64,000 nucleotides of DNA from an uncultured Alphaproteobacteria bacterium (GTDB lineage: Bacteria > Pseudomonadota > Alphaproteobacteria > RF32 > CAG-239): contig CAKQTH010000003.1 of NCBI GenBank assembly GCA_934276635.1, positions 1 to 64,000 on the forward strand. The letters run 5' to 3'. The notes beneath the pieces were generated by a model. It saw only the letters and a list, made by a program, of their open reading frames with translations. It was not told the DNA's origin and made no database searches. The position numbers and the translations under genes are program-made. Shown here in pieces: positions 63,678 to 64,000 of this stretch (within the stretch, counting starts at the first letter, position 1; every line of letters begins with the position of its first letter).

Positions 63678-64000
63678 TTATTCGGCAAAAGCGTCTTTTT
63701 TTGCCAAATCAGAGGCAACTTTCGGACTTCTGAGAAGTTTTTCGATTTTATCGACTTCTTCAAAGCTCGAATCTTCTTCAAAACGCAAATCTGGCGTATA
63801 GCGCAGCTGAAGGCTGCTTCCGATTTGTTTTTTGAACTGCCACGAGGCCTCGTTCAAAAGTTTTATAACCTCTTTGATATCTTTGCCGTTCAAGGTCATC
63901 ACAAATGCGGTGGCATATTTCAAATCCGGAGAAACCTGAACCTGTGTAACCGTAATAAACGCCTCGCTCAGCTTTGGATCGCGGAGCTCGCCTTTTTCTA
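63678..64000 (-). CDS. rbfA: 30S ribosome-binding factor RbfA (5' end beyond window)
   Basis: The last ~107 codons are in the window. The frame continues unbroken from 63923 to the right edge, giving GELRDPKLSEAFITVTQVQV, SPDLKYATAFVMTL and LQLRYTPDLRFEEDSSFEE, all typical of RbfA, a KH-fold cold-adaptation factor for 16S rRNA maturation. The C-terminus is extended and acidic (SPKVASDLAKKDAFAE). It ends before a strong terminator; its usual partners infB/truB are out of view. Confidence 0.93.
   Translation of the reverse strand, partial: EKGELRDPKLSEAFITVTQVQVSPDLKYATAFVMTLNGKDIKEVIKLLNEASWQFKKQIGSSLQLRYTPDLRFEEDSSFEEVDKIEKLLRSPKVASDLAKKDAFAE

Noticed and set aside
1..64000. tRNA, rRNA, insertion sequences, integrases or prophage genes
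   Set aside because: I looked for cloverleaf arms, transposase or integrase motifs and terminal repeats by eye and saw none that could be supported.

Overview
The window reads as chromosome of an AT-rich, Gram-negative alphaproteobacterium. Supporting signs are an alphaproteobacterial-style mitofilin/Mic60 homologue beside tsaD, the long zinc-free S14, the Cys4 adenylate kinase lid, the LptD/SurA/LptF outer-membrane biogenesis set, and many GANTC (CcrM-type) sites in one intergenic stretch. A pilin relic and the secretion machinery suggest a host- or surface-associated, perhaps gut, lineage; that last step is inference. Most genes lie on the minus strand, so transcription runs from right to left.

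Layout. 1-116 holds the 5' end of a secreted-protein gene whose promoter has a G7 spacer tract. 331-8702 is rpoB-rpoC with a long structured leader and its own promoter, cut off from rplKAJL. 9175-10420 has three small genes of unknown function. 10522-11088 is a decayed type IV pilin-like pseudogene. 11136-11574 is non-coding and holds a dense, same-orientation array of GATTCG motifs. 11623-25108 is the alpha, spc and S10 ribosomal block (rpoA, rpsK, rpsM, adk, secY, rplO through rpsJ). rplQ is missing after rpoA, and fusA/tuf are missing before rpsJ. 25416-26318 is a DMT-like membrane protein on the plus strand. 26308-32678 is an envelope and RNA-modification operon (lptF-lptD-surA-rsmA-hemW) whose first gene looks leaderless. 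32771-39754 carries grpE, an enlarged GT5 glycogen/starch synthase, nth, tsaD, a Mic60 homologue and an archaeal-type ADP-dependent sugar kinase.

The right-hand third (39757-63556) is one long minus-strand operon for an unusual VirB-type type IV secretion system, inserted next to rbfA. In transcription order it encodes VirB3, VirB4, five consecutive secreted helical or coiled-coil proteins (VirB5-like N-termini, 224-1565 aa), a VirB8, a VirB7-like lipoprotein, a second VirB8, a VirB9 with a C-terminal SPOR-like domain, two giant proteins each built from about fifty 17-residue repeats, and VirB11. One giant has only an inner-membrane anchor, an Ig-like domain and repeats. The other has a cleavable-looking signal peptide, repeats and the VirB10/TrbI domain. 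The simplest reading is a VirB10 split into an inner-membrane half and an outer-membrane half that share a repeat rod. VirB2, VirB6, VirD4 and a relaxase are not seen here, so this looks more like a protein-secretion or envelope-spanning machine than a complete conjugation system.

Recognisable promoters share TTGNNN-16/17-TACANN or TANNNT architecture. Starts were moved from the longest reading frame where a Shine-Dalgarno sequence or a signal peptide decided it (rpoB, adk, lptD, lptF, Mic60 homologue and several T4SS genes).
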